Shown here one piece after another: positions 44,045 to 53,069 of a stretch of 64,000 bases of DNA (position 1 is its first letter; every line of letters starts with the position of its first letter). The position numbers and the translations under genes are program-made. Under the pieces are notes generated by a model that saw nothing but the letters and a program-made list of their open reading frames with translations, had not been told where the DNA came from and did no database searches. Source of the DNA: Thiomicrorhabdus sp033238645. GTDB taxonomy: Bacteria; Pseudomonadota; Gammaproteobacteria; Thiomicrospirales; Thiomicrospiraceae. The stretch lies in NCBI GenBank assembly GCA_033238645.1, contig BQXR01000008.1, forward strand, positions 49,265 to 113,264, in the 5' to 3' direction.

Positions 44045-44867
44045 CTAAGTCTCCCGTGGTGTCACTTTTTGTCGATTTCATCTCACTCGAAGGATCACTC
44101 TCAGAGAGAATCAGGACTTTATGTGACTGATAAAGCTGTGCAATGGGTTCAGCTGTAATATCAAGATAGGGGCTATCACCTTCATTTTGAATGGCAGTAA
44201 TTGTTGCAACAGGGTAACCAGCAGGGAAAATACCGCCTAACCCAGAACTCTCTAGAATATCGCCTAATTTAACAGCACTGCTTTTAGGGATAAAACGTAG
44301 CTGAGTGGTGTTGTGCCCAGTGCCTCGTAAAATACCACGTTGTGCAGTACGTTGTACCCTAACAGGGATTTGGTGATCTGGGTCGGTGATCAAAAGGACA
44401 CGTGACATAGTTGGCGTGGTATTGATGATCTGCCCCATAATTCCTTTTGAATCAATTACGGTGTGTTGAGATTTAACCCCTTTTAAGCTCCCTTTATTGA
44501 TGCTTAAAAACTGTGATAGTGGATTATTGCTATAGAAGGTGATATTGGCAATTTGAATCGATTGGTCGGTCATTTTGCCTGTTGTACCTAAAAGGGCTTC
44601 TAGTCGTTTAACCTCTAGTTTTAGGTTGGTGAGCTGCAGTTGTTTTGCTCTGAGGAGTAACAGCTCAGTTTTGAGTTGTTTATTCTTTAGTTGAAGATCG
44701 TTGATGTTAGTGAAGTCGGTGGTTGCACGAATATAGATAGCTTTAGGCAGGGCAGCAATCTGTTCGATAGGATTGATAATGGTTAATAGAGTACTGCGTA
44801 GACTACCTGTTAACTGACCATAATGGTCAGCAGCCATAAGGCTGATAGCAAGAATAAAGGCAACCAC
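44034..44867 (-). CDS. mreC: Rod-shape protein MreC
   Basis: A bitopic periplasmic scaffold of the elongasome. The N-terminal helix is followed by a coiled coil (about residues 55-90) and the beta domain with SSGLGGIFPAGYPVA near the end. The listed start is GTG 44867 behind GAGGG, which puts the helix at the very N-terminus. The frame stays open upstream with a plausible continuation but no ATG, so a non-standard upstream start cannot be excluded. Length about 277 residues, against 367 in E. coli, which has a longer tail. Confidence 0.9.
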   Translation of the reverse strand: MVAFILAISLMAADHYGQLTGSLRSTLLTIINPIEQIAALPKAIYIRATTDFTNINDLQLKNKQLKTELLLLRAKQLQLTNLKLEVKRLEALLGTTGKMTDQSIQIANITFYSNNPLSQFLSINKGSLKGVKSQHTVIDSKGIMGQIINTTPTMSRVLLITDPDHQIPVRVQRTAQRGILRGTGHNTTQLRFIPKSSAVKLGDILESSGLGGIFPAGYPVATITAIQNEGDSPYLDITAEPIAQLYQSHKVLILSESDPSSEMKSTKSDTTGDLDVH

Positions 44868-44946
44868 AAAATGTGTTCCCTCTTGCTGTGGCGTAGTCGG
44901 CTGCAGGTTGATGTTAAGGCTCCTAGAAAACAGTGTACTTATTATG

Positions 44947-44979
44947 AAAAAGCCACAAGGTCTAAAGTGACTTTGTGGC
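44947..44979 (-). terminator. Intrinsic terminator between mreB and mreC
   Basis: In the mRNA sense GCCACAA (44973-44979) pairs with TTGTGGC (44952-44958) and is followed by TTTTT. It would separate high mreB expression from the rest of the cluster. Confidence 0.65.
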
Positions 44980-45035
44980 GAATAAGCGTTTAAGACCGAA
45001 CGCTTTTAGATCTTTTTAAATATGAACAGGAGGGG

Positions 45036-46082
45036 TTACTCAAAAGAGAATACATCAACGCCTTTCTCATCCATTAACTCAAGTGCTCTTCCCCCACCAC
45101 GTGCAACACATGTTAGTGGGTCATCCGCGATAATGACAGGAATACCTGTCTCTTCAGAAAGTAGCGTGCTTAGGTTACGCAGTAAAGCACCACCACCCGT
45201 TAAGACAATACCGTGCTCAGCAATATCAGCCCCTAGTTCTGGTGGCGTATTTTCTAAAGCTGTTCTCACTGCACTCACAATGGCAGATAGCGGCTCGTGT
45301 AGCGCTTCGAGTACTTCGTTACTGTTTAGCGTAAAGCGACGTGGAACGGCTTCGGCAATATTGCTTCCGTGTACTTCCATCGTATCTGGCGTTACTTCGT
45401 GATAAGCCGTACCAATAGTTTTCTTAATTTTTTCAGCCGTTGTTTCACCGATGATCATGCCGTAGTTGCGACGCACATACTTGATAATCGCATCATCAAA
45501 ACGGTCACCACCGACTTTAACGGAGTCCGCCCAAACAATTCCGTTTAGTGAAAGCGTTGCAACTTCAGTTGTTCCACCACCAATATCCACCACCATTGAA
45601 CCCGTAGGCTCACTGACGGGCATACCAGCACCAATCGCCGCAGCCATTGGCTCTTCGATTAGGAATACTTCACGAGCACCTGCGCCCGCAGCTGATTCAC
45701 GAATTGCTCTACGCTCAACTTGTGTTGAACCACAAGGAACACAAACCAATACACGAGGGCTAGGCTGAAAAAACTTTGCTTCGTGTACTTTACGGATGAA
45801 AGATTGCAGCATTTTTTCAGTGACTTCAAAATCGGCAATAACGCCATCTTTTAACGGACGGATAGTTTGAATATCTTGGTTCTCTTTACCCAGCATCAAT
45901 TTAGCATTTTCACCAACGGCAACGATAGAACGGCTACCACCACCACGTCTGTTTTTTCGAATAGACACTACTGAAGGCTCGTTAAGAACCATACCTTTTC
46001 CGCGTACATAGATTAGCGTATTAGCTGTTCCTAAATCGATTGAAAGGTCGTTTGAGAAAAGTCCCATGATTTTACGAAACAT
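45036..46082 (-). CDS. mreB: Rod-shape-determining actin MreB
   Basis: The bacterial actin that orients elongasome movement. Length 348 residues (E. coli 347). The N-terminus FSNDLSIDLGTANTLIYV and the ATPase blocks DIGGGTTEVA and LTGGGALL are canonical. An amphipathic N-terminal helix (MFRKIMGLF) supports membrane binding. AAGGA precedes the ATG. It is the first gene of the minus-strand cluster and is divergent from gatC. Confidence 0.97.
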   Translation of the reverse strand: MFRKIMGLFSNDLSIDLGTANTLIYVRGKGMVLNEPSVVSIRKNRRGGGSRSIVAVGENAKLMLGKENQDIQTIRPLKDGVIADFEVTEKMLQSFIRKVHEAKFFQPSPRVLVCVPCGSTQVERRAIRESAAGAGAREVFLIEEPMAAAIGAGMPVSEPTGSMVVDIGGGTTEVATLSLNGIVWADSVKVGGDRFDDAIIKYVRRNYGMIIGETTAEKIKKTIGTAYHEVTPDTMEVHGSNIAEAVPRRFTLNSNEVLEALHEPLSAIVSAVRTALENTPPELGADIAEHGIVLTGGGALLRNLSTLLSEETGIPVIIADDPLTCVARGGGRALELMDEKGVDVFSFE

Positions 46083-46416
46083 TGAGCAGTATCCTTGAGA
46101 TTTGGGTTATAAAATAATTCAAGCATTTTAACTTAATTAAGAGCAAGGTTGAAGTACATTCACTATATATGTGTATAAAAACAGCTTTAGGATGTGTAGG
46201 TTTAAAAAAAGGCTGATTGCCAGCTCTATTTGTTGTGAAATAAATAGTGATTAAAGCGATGGTTTCAACATAATAGTTAAATGTAAAAGGCATAAATATG
46301 GTATTTTATTCGGTTAAATTAAATGTCCTCGTTCAAACACTAAATTAGTTCAGGTGGGCTTATTAAAAGTTCCGTTGAATTGAGCGAAATAAACTGGTTC
46401 CGATTAGGAGAAAAGA
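46083..46416. other. Divergent intergenic region mreB/gatC
   Basis: A 334-base AT-rich gap with promoters expected for both directions. A minus-strand TTGAAA-16-TATTTA pair (around 46243-46270) is a weak candidate for mreB. No RNA gene, repeat or open frame of substance was found. Confidence 0.4.
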
Positions 46417-46704
46417 GTGTCTTTAGGGAAAACTGAAGTCGAATACATCTCTCGTTTAACACAGATAGAAGTGCGAGAAGAGAATGTAGATGGGGTAGCT
46501 GCCAAGCTATCCAATATTTTAGATCTATTTACACAAATGGAAGCGGCTGATACGCAAGGCGTAGAGCCAATGGCGCATCCACTTGATGCTGTTCAGAGAC
46601 TAAGAGCCGATGTTGTCACAGAAGTGGATCAACATAAGAAGCTACAGGCGATAGCGCCGTCAGCTGCTGAAGAACATTATTTAGTCCCACAAGTTATTGA
46701 GTGA
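46417..46704 (+). CDS. gatC: Asp/Glu-tRNA amidotransferase subunit C
   Basis: A 95-residue small subunit that stabilises GatA and GatB. The pattern VEYISRLTQIEVRE and DLFTQMEAADTQGVEPMAHPL is characteristic. Translation begins at GTG behind AGGAG. It is the first gene of gatCAB. Presence of the complex implies that Gln-tRNA or Asn-tRNA is made by amidation in this organism. Confidence 0.95.
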   Translation: MSLGKTEVEYISRLTQIEVREENVDGVAAKLSNILDLFTQMEAADTQGVEPMAHPLDAVQRLRADVVTEVDQHKKLQAIAPSAAEEHYLVPQVIE

Positions 46705-46717
46705 GCGAAATCAGATT

Positions 46718-48172
46718 ATGCACAATTTAACCATTAAACAAATGAGCGAAAAACTACATGCCGGTGAGATCACTAGTGTGGAGCTAACGCAACACTACTT
46801 AGATCGCATCGACCAGTTTGATGCAGAGCTAAACGCTTACGTGACCGTTACGCCTGAGTTGGCAATCAGCATGGCTGAAGAAGCGGATCAACGTTTTGCA
46901 GCGGGGTCAGCAGAGCTTTTAACAGGTATTCCTGTTGCGCATAAAGACATTTTCTGTACTGACGGTGTTAAAACTTCTTGTAGCTCAAAGATGCTAGACA
47001 ATTTTATTGCCCCTTATGATGCTCACGTGGTCACTCAGCTTAAGAGAGTGGGAATGCCTATTTTAGGTAAAACCAATATGGATGAGTTCGCGATGGGTTC
47101 ATCGTCTGAAAGTAGTTATTACGGTCCAACTAAAAATCCTTGGGATCATAAAGCAGTTCCTGGTGGTTCATCGGGTGGCGCGGCTGCGGTAGTTGCTGCA
47201 GGTTTAGCACCGATGGCGACAGGAACGGACACGGGTGGTTCAATCCGTCAGCCAGCTTCTTTCTGTGGTATTACAGGGATTAAGCCAACCTACGGCTCTG
47301 TTTCACGTTTCGGCATCATCGCTTATGCGTCTAGTTTTGATCAGGCAGGCCCTATGACGCGCTCAGCAGAAGACTCTGCTTGGATGTTAAATGCCATGGC
47401 AGGGTTTGATGAGCGTGATTCAACCAGCTTAGAACGTGAAAAAATAGATTATACTGCCGAACTTGATCAGTCACTTAAAGGGTTGAAAGTAGGTGTGCCT
47501 GCAGAGTATTTTGGTGAAGGTCTTGATGCAGATGTTGAGAAAATCGTACGTGATGCAATCGCCGAAGTTGAGAAGCTAGGGGCAGAGATTGTAGAGGTAC
47601 ATCTACCAAACAAAGATTTGGCAGTTCCGTCTTACTATGTGCTTGCACCAGCAGAAGCTTCAACAAACCTGTCGCGTTTTGATGGGGTGCGTTTTGGTTA
47701 CCGTTGTGACCAGCCTAAAGACCTTGAAGATCTCTATAAGCGTTCACGTTCTGAAGGGTTTGGTGAAGAAGTTAAGCGTAGAATCATGGTTGGTGCTTAT
47801 GCGCTCTCTGCTGGTTACTACGATGCTTTTTACCTAAAAGCACAGAAACTACGCCGTATGGTGCGTGATGACTTTACCAATGCCTTTGAAAGCTGTGATG
47901 TCATTATGGGGCCTGTTGCGCCAACACCTGCATTCAATATTGGTGAGAAGTCAGGCGACCAAATCAGTATGTATCTATCAGATTTATACACCATTCCGGT
48001 TAACTTAGCTGGGTTACCGGGTCTATCAGTGCCGGCAGGGTTTGCACAAGATCGTCCTGTTGGATTACACATTGTTGGGCCTTATTTCAGTGAAGCAAAG
48101 CTGTTGAATATTGGACACCAATTTCAACAAGTCACTGATTGGCACAAGCAAGTGCCAGCACAATACCAGTAA
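46718..48172 (+). CDS. gatA: Asp/Glu-tRNA amidotransferase subunit A
   Basis: The amidase subunit that releases ammonia from glutamine. The Ser-cisSer-Lys triad is in VAHKDIF, GSSGGAAA and GTDTGGSIRQP. Length 484 residues from ATG 46718, which gives the usual MHNLTIKQ N-terminus; an upstream TTG overlapping gatC is less likely. It lies between gatC and gatB. Confidence 0.96.
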   Translation: MHNLTIKQMSEKLHAGEITSVELTQHYLDRIDQFDAELNAYVTVTPELAISMAEEADQRFAAGSAELLTGIPVAHKDIFCTDGVKTSCSSKMLDNFIAPYDAHVVTQLKRVGMPILGKTNMDEFAMGSSSESSYYGPTKNPWDHKAVPGGSSGGAAAVVAAGLAPMATGTDTGGSIRQPASFCGITGIKPTYGSVSRFGIIAYASSFDQAGPMTRSAEDSAWMLNAMAGFDERDSTSLEREKIDYTAELDQSLKGLKVGVPAEYFGEGLDADVEKIVRDAIAEVEKLGAEIVEVHLPNKDLAVPSYYVLAPAEASTNLSRFDGVRFGYRCDQPKDLEDLYKRSRSEGFGEEVKRRIMVGAYALSAGYYDAFYLKAQKLRRMVRDDFTNAFESCDVIMGPVAPTPAFNIGEKSGDQISMYLSDLYTIPVNLAGLPGLSVPAGFAQDRPVGLHIVGPYFSEAKLLNIGHQFQQVTDWHKQVPAQYQ

Positions 48173-48205
48173 TTGAGTATGAAGCTTAAATAGGAGCTAA
48201 CAAGA

Positions 48206-49639
48206 ATGAGTTGGGAAGTTGTCATCGGTTTAGAGATTCATGCTCAGTTAACCACTAAGTCAAAAATATTTTCAGGCGCATCCACCGAATATGGTGCTGC
48301 ACCAAATAGCCAAGCGTGCCCAATTGATGCAGGTATGCCGGGTATGTTGCCAGTCCTAAACCATGCAGTGATCGCTAAGTCGATTACGCTAGGTTTGGCG
48401 CTAGATGCCGAGATAGGCATGCGTTCAGTCTTTGATCGTAAAAACTATTTTTATCCAGATTCACCAAAAGGCTATCAAACGACCCAGTTTGAATTCCCAA
48501 TTGTGGGGCAGGGTGAGTTAGAGATCGATCTAGAAGATGGTTCTAAAAAAGTCATTGGTGTGACACGTGCCCACCTAGAAGAAGATGCTGGTAAGTCAGT
48601 ACACGGTTTAGTCCATGGTCAAACGGGGATCGATTTGAACCGTTCTGGTACGGCTCTATTAGAGATCGTCTCTGATCCTGATATGTCCTCGGCTAAAGAA
48701 GCGGTCGCTTATGCGAAGAAAATGCACGAACTGGTGCAGTACCTAGGTATTTGTGACGGAAACATGCAGGAAGGTTCTTTCCGTGTGGATTCTAACGTCT
48801 CAGTACGTCGTCCTGGAGAGCCGCTAGGAACCCGTGCTGAGTTGAAGAATATTAACTCTTTCCGTTTTATCGAGAAAGCAATTAATATCGAAATTGAGCG
48901 CCAGATTGAGTTGATTGAATCAGGTGGAACAGTTGTTCAAGAGACGCGTCTGTATGATTCTGAAAAGGATATCACTCGTTCAATGCGTACTAAAGAAGAA
49001 GCTAACGACTACCGTTACTTCCCGTGTCCAGATCTACTGCCTGTGATTATCACCGAAGAAGATGTTGAAGCGGTAAGAGTGGTGATGCCTGAACTGCCTG
49101 ATGCTAAACGTAAGCATTTTGTGGCTAAGTTTGGTTTAAGTGATTATGATGCAGTTGTTTTAACAGGCTCCCGTGCAATGGCCGAGTTCTTCGAGAAAGT
49201 GGTTGCACTTACCGAAGGAAAAGACGCTAAGCTATGTGCTAACTGGATGACATCAGGTTTCTCTGGTGCACTGAATCGTGATAGCTTAACGGTCGAAAAT
49301 TCTCCAGTTTCTGCTGAGATGTTAGCGGGTATGATTACCCGTATTATCGACAACACCATCTCTGGTAAGATTGCTAAGCAAGTCTTTGATGCAATGTGGA
49401 AAGGAGAAGGCTTAGCTGATGAAATTATCGAAAGCAAAGGGCTTAAGCAGATTACCGATACCGGTGCGATTGAAGCATTAGTGGATGAGGTCTTAGCCAA
49501 TAACCCATCTCAAGTAGAAGCCTATAAAGGCGGGCAAGAGAAGATGTTAGGTTACTTCGTCGGTCAAATCATGAAAGCATCAGGTGGTCAGGCAAATCCT
49601 GGTCAGGTAAACCAGATGTTAAAAGCTAAGTTGAGTTAA
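48206..49639 (+). CDS. gatB: Asp/Glu-tRNA amidotransferase subunit B
   Basis: The kinase and tRNA-binding subunit that activates the Asp or Glu on mischarged tRNA. It opens with EVVIGLEIHAQL, has the catalytic DRKNYFYPDSPKGYQ block, and ends in a Yqey-like tail (GYFVGQIMKASGG). Length 477 residues. AGGAG precedes the ATG. A weak terminator follows. Confidence 0.96.
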   Translation: MSWEVVIGLEIHAQLTTKSKIFSGASTEYGAAPNSQACPIDAGMPGMLPVLNHAVIAKSITLGLALDAEIGMRSVFDRKNYFYPDSPKGYQTTQFEFPIVGQGELEIDLEDGSKKVIGVTRAHLEEDAGKSVHGLVHGQTGIDLNRSGTALLEIVSDPDMSSAKEAVAYAKKMHELVQYLGICDGNMQEGSFRVDSNVSVRRPGEPLGTRAELKNINSFRFIEKAINIEIERQIELIESGGTVVQETRLYDSEKDITRSMRTKEEANDYRYFPCPDLLPVIITEEDVEAVRVVMPELPDAKRKHFVAKFGLSDYDAVVLTGSRAMAEFFEKVVALTEGKDAKLCANWMTSGFSGALNRDSLTVENSPVSAEMLAGMITRIIDNTISGKIAKQVFDAMWKGEGLADEIIESKGLKQITDTGAIEALVDEVLANNPSQVEAYKGGQEKMLGYFVGQIMKASGGQANPGQVNQMLKAKLS

Positions 49640-49714
49640 CTCTAGCAAAGCCAATCTACATTTGCTCGAAAGCGAACTAAAATCATCTAACGGTGGCTTT
49701 AAGTAGTAAAAAAG

Positions 49715-49739
49715 GTCTCTTTGGAGGCTTTTTTTTCGT
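49715..49739 (+). terminator. Probable terminator of gatCAB
   Basis: A-run, then imperfect GC-containing arms (CTC/GAG), then a T7 run. The stem is weak and mismatched. Confidence 0.45.
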
Positions 49740-49747
49740 AAAGTGAA

Positions 49748-49763
49748 AGCTGAGCAGGGGGGG
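49748..49763 (-). repeat. C-tract intergenic element, copy 7
   Basis: On the reverse strand C7 followed by TGCTCAGCT, a partial match to the tail. It lies between gatB and htpX and is antisense to both. Confidence 0.5.
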
Positions 49764-49810
49764 TAGGCTTTGATTTTAAAGAAAAAAATACAAAAAAAGC
49801 CATTGAAAGA

Positions 49811-49838
49811 CTTGAAAGGTTATAAAAAAACCTTATAT
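49811..49838 (+). promoter_or_regulatory. Candidate sigma32 heat-shock promoter of htpX
   Basis: CTTGAAA (49811-49817), 13 bases, CCTTATAT (49831-49838). This resembles the sigma32 pattern CTTGAAA-N11-16-CCCATNT, and htpX is a heat-shock gene in E. coli. It is about 75 bases before the ATG. Confidence 0.5.
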
Positions 49839-49913
49839 TGGTCATATAAATAACTTGTACTAATAATAGTTGGTGCAAAAGTTTTAAACCTAATTCATCT
49901 AAGGAGTATTTGA

Positions 49914-50810
49914 ATGAAAAGTATGGGTCTATTTTTACTAACAAACATCGCGGTTATTGCGGTTGCAATGCTAGCAATGAATCTTTTAGGTGTAGGCAGC
50001 TACATGGAAGGCACGAGCCTTAACCTAAACAACCTATTTATGTTTGCTTTGATCTTTGGTTTTGCAGGGTCTTTTATCTCTCTAGCAATGTCTAAGTGGT
50101 TGGCTAAAATGTCTACGGGCGCTAAAGTGATTACTGAGCCTCGTAATGCAGATGAGAAGTGGTTAGTTGAGACTGTAGCACGTCAAGCACAGAAAGCAGG
50201 GATCAAGTCTCCAGAAGTCGCAATCTATGACTCACCAGAGCCAAACGCATTTGCAACAGGGATGACTAAAAATAACTCTCTAGTTGCAGTCTCTACAGGT
50301 TTGATGCGTTCTATGCGTCAGAACGAAGTAGAAGCTGTGTTAGGTCACGAAGTGGCTCACGTTGCCAATGGTGATATGGTGACAATGGCGTTACTACAAG
50401 GTGTATTAAATACATTCGTTATCTTCTTCGCGAAGATCGTTGCTTATGTGGTTGACCGTGTGATTCTTAAAAATGAATCTTCAGGTCACAGCTGGACATT
50501 CATTATTGTCGATATCGTTGCACAGGTTCTGTTCGGTATCTTAGCAAGCATTATCACAATGTGGTTCTCACGTAAGCGTGAATTCCATGCGGATAACGGT
50601 GGTGCTTACCTCGCGGGTAAAGAGAATATGATTGCAGCGCTTAAGCGTTTACAGACAATGCAGCCGGGTGAGTTACCTGACCAGATTGCAGCGTTTGGTA
50701 TCTCTTCTGGTAAGAGCAAGCTGGGTGAGTTATTCACTTCTCACCCTCCGTTAGAAGATCGTATCGCAGCACTTGAAGCAACACGCCAAGAGCAGTTAAA
50801 AGTAGCGTAA
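49914..50810 (+). CDS. htpX: Membrane metalloprotease HtpX
   Basis: A zinc endopeptidase for quality control of inner-membrane proteins. Two N-terminal helices (6-25, 40-59) are followed by the HEVAH zinc motif (H145, E146, H149), two further helices, and the third ligand in KREFHADNGG. Length 298 residues (E. coli 293). AAGGAG precedes the ATG. It is transcribed alone. Confidence 0.95.
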   Translation: MKSMGLFLLTNIAVIAVAMLAMNLLGVGSYMEGTSLNLNNLFMFALIFGFAGSFISLAMSKWLAKMSTGAKVITEPRNADEKWLVETVARQAQKAGIKSPEVAIYDSPEPNAFATGMTKNNSLVAVSTGLMRSMRQNEVEAVLGHEVAHVANGDMVTMALLQGVLNTFVIFFAKIVAYVVDRVILKNESSGHSWTFIIVDIVAQVLFGILASIITMWFSRKREFHADNGGAYLAGKENMIAALKRLQTMQPGELPDQIAAFGISSGKSKLGELFTSHPPLEDRIAALEATRQEQLKVA

Positions 50811-50836
50811 TTTTACGGCTTACTTTTGATTTTTAG

Positions 50837-50860
50837 AAGCCCCTTGATTGGGGCTTTTTT
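50837..50860 (+). terminator. Terminator of htpX
   Basis: AAGCCCC, loop TTGATT, GGGGCTT, then a T-run. Confidence 0.9.
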
Positions 50861-51971
50861 GTGCCTGAAATTTGAGATTTTCTTGGAGAGTTTATATCTG
50901 ATATGAGTTGAGAGGCCAGTCTAAACTTTAGTACTCTGTGGTTTTTCCTAGTACCCCAAAAAGGGTACTCTATTCATTTGAACAGCACTCCTTGAGTTCA
51001 TTCACCGAAAGCAGAGAACTCGCTGTGCTTAGATCGTATCGAGTTTTAATTATTTATTTCGCTAAGGGAATGCTGATTGAATGACCAGGGTGAGTGATAC
51101 AGATGCATGGGTTACACTTTAAGATCAAGTATGCTGACTTCTTGCCTTTGACGTAATTATTATATGAGATATATTCTGACCTCACTAATTAGGCGACCAA
51201 ATTCACTATACCACTACAATGCCAAATATTAAATAGATTGAAAGATCGGAAAACCTTTCCATTATTAGGAGATACAAACTGAACTGTATGCCAGAAATAT
51301 TTAAAAAAATAATGATTTTTTATGTAGAAATGCCTTGGTTGAATAGATGAATTGCTGTCATGGTAGTGAAGAATACTCGGTGATACTTTAAAATAATTTA
51401 GGACTTCAGAATCGCTATGAACTGCTCTGATATTGCCATTAGAGATATCGGCTCTCATAAAGTGTGGACGGCACTAATGTTTCATTATCATGAGCCCAGT
51501 AACTGTATAATTTCAAACGTCTTTGTTGTACTGTGAGCTATTGTGGTAAATTAGATTATCCTAATAAAGTAATGGGATTGTAGCAATAACTGGCGATGCT
51601 AGATTTATGATGAATACGCAAGTGATTTAAACGGTAATACGTTACCAAATGCACATTGTTGCTTTGATTTTGAATGGCAGTAAATATGGATTAATAGAGC
51701 GGAAACAGCAACGCTATTTTAGCTGCTCTACTTACGTTGAATTTAAAACCCAGCCTCTGTACAGTATGCAACGTCAATTGTTGTAACAGGGGTTTGTATT
51801 GAATTGGCAAATAAACTATTTCCTGAATTTAAAAAATACGTTAGTATTAGATACGGTAATCGTAATTGATTGTCCTGTTGATGACTCTCGCAATAACCGT
51901 TTAATGACGTTATTAGGCAATGTATTCTGAGAATGAAGGTTTATTTTCAAATCTAAATTTAGGTGTTTCTA
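50861..51971. other. Gene-less 1.1 kb region, probably decayed
   Basis: No convincing gene is present. A small hairpin AGTACCC/GGGTACT is at 50950-50969. Short coding-like fragments appear, such as a plus-strand stretch around 51770-51870 with ELANKLFPEFKKYVSIRYGN, and a dinucleotide-fold-like IVAITGDARF near 51580, each ended by stops. An 89-codon reverse frame at 51189-51458 has no recognisable features. The region looks like eroded coding DNA marking the left edge of an accessory segment. Confidence 0.45.
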
Positions 51972-53057
51972 ATGAAAAAAAATGTATCAAAACCACTGGG
52001 AATTATAAGTCTATTTCTTGTATCCACATTATTAATTGGTTGCCAAGAAGACAGTGAAAGTTACCTTAATTTTTCAAAAACAATTGAAGAACCAATATTA
52101 ACTGGCCTTTCAACAGAAAAATCAAGAGTCAAATACCATCAACCATTACCTGATATTAAAGACCTTAATTTAAATCCTAAAAAAATTGATTTAGGCAATA
52201 TGCTCTATCACGATACCCGTTTATCGGGTGATGGAACTCTCTCTTGTGCAAGTTGCCATGTATATAGCGAAGGTGGAGATGATAATGCTGCTGTTTCAAC
52301 AGGTATTAATGGCCAATTAGGCCCTATTAACTCCCCAAGCACTCTTAATAGTGGTTTAAGCTTTAAGCAATTTTGGGATGGGCGGGCTGCCAGCTTGCGC
52401 CTTCAGGCTGAAGGCCCTGTAGCCAACCCTGGAGAAATGGGTGCTAAATGGCCTAATGTTGTTGCAAGAATTCAAACAGTTGATCAATACCAAGATTTAT
52501 TTAAAAATATTTATCCAATACAAGGCATTAGCAAATACACCATAACCGATGCTATTGCTGAATTTGAACGCAGTTTAATGACTCCTGCTCCTGTTGATGC
52601 CTATTTAAGAGGGGATGATTCTGCTTTAACCGCTAATCAAATTGAAGGATACGGCCTATTTCAAAGTTATGGTTGTGTCTCTTGTCATCAAGGGGCTGGT
52701 TTTGGTGGCAATATGATGCAAAAATTTGGTGCCATTTCGGCATTCTTTTCAGAAAAAGATCAAAGTTTCGTAAATAACGGTCGTTTTAATTTAACCAATA
52801 ATGAAGAAGATAAACATGTCTTTAAAGTCCCTTCCTTACGAAATGTTGAACTGACAGCGCCTTATTTTCATACAGGGGGGACAAAAACACTGGATCAAGC
52901 AATTACCGTTATGGGATTAAACCAATTAGGCCGATTAATTCCCAAAGAGGATCGAGCCAAAATAGCCGATTTTTTAACCTCATTAACTGGCGTTGTTAAT
53001 ATTAAGCCTGTTTCACCACCGCCTCTAGTCACTTCTACTGACAACAGCCAACATTAA
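51972..53057 (+). CDS. Di-haem cytochrome c peroxidase, lipoprotein
   Basis: A 361-residue MauG/CcpA-superfamily protein. The signal peptide ends in a lipobox (LLIGC, lipid cysteine C24), so it is anchored in the periplasm. Two haem c sites are visible: CASCH (92-96) and CVSCH (235-239), with FWDGRA between them and the distal-loop VPSLRNVELTAPYFHTGG. Such enzymes reduce hydrogen peroxide with electrons from small cytochromes, or modify other substrates. It starts at ATG 51972 behind AGGTG. The chemoreceptor gene follows 12 bases later. Its codon use is visibly more AT-rich than that of the core genes. Confidence 0.9.
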   Translation: MKKNVSKPLGIISLFLVSTLLIGCQEDSESYLNFSKTIEEPILTGLSTEKSRVKYHQPLPDIKDLNLNPKKIDLGNMLYHDTRLSGDGTLSCASCHVYSEGGDDNAAVSTGINGQLGPINSPSTLNSGLSFKQFWDGRAASLRLQAEGPVANPGEMGAKWPNVVARIQTVDQYQDLFKNIYPIQGISKYTITDAIAEFERSLMTPAPVDAYLRGDDSALTANQIEGYGLFQSYGCVSCHQGAGFGGNMMQKFGAISAFFSEKDQSFVNNGRFNLTNNEEDKHVFKVPSLRNVELTAPYFHTGGTKTLDQAITVMGLNQLGRLIPKEDRAKIADFLTSLTGVVNIKPVSPPPLVTSTDNSQH

Positions 53058-53069
53058 GGAGATATTATT

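Noticed and set aside
45022..45402. Serine-rich plus-strand frame inside mreB
   Set aside because: Antisense shadow of a conserved gene; the same applies to the other long antisense frames over msbA, surA, gatB and dat.
51189..51458. 89-codon reverse-strand frame
   Set aside because: No ribosome site, no recognisable motif, and an amino acid make-up typical of random AT-rich translation; left as part of the gene-less region.
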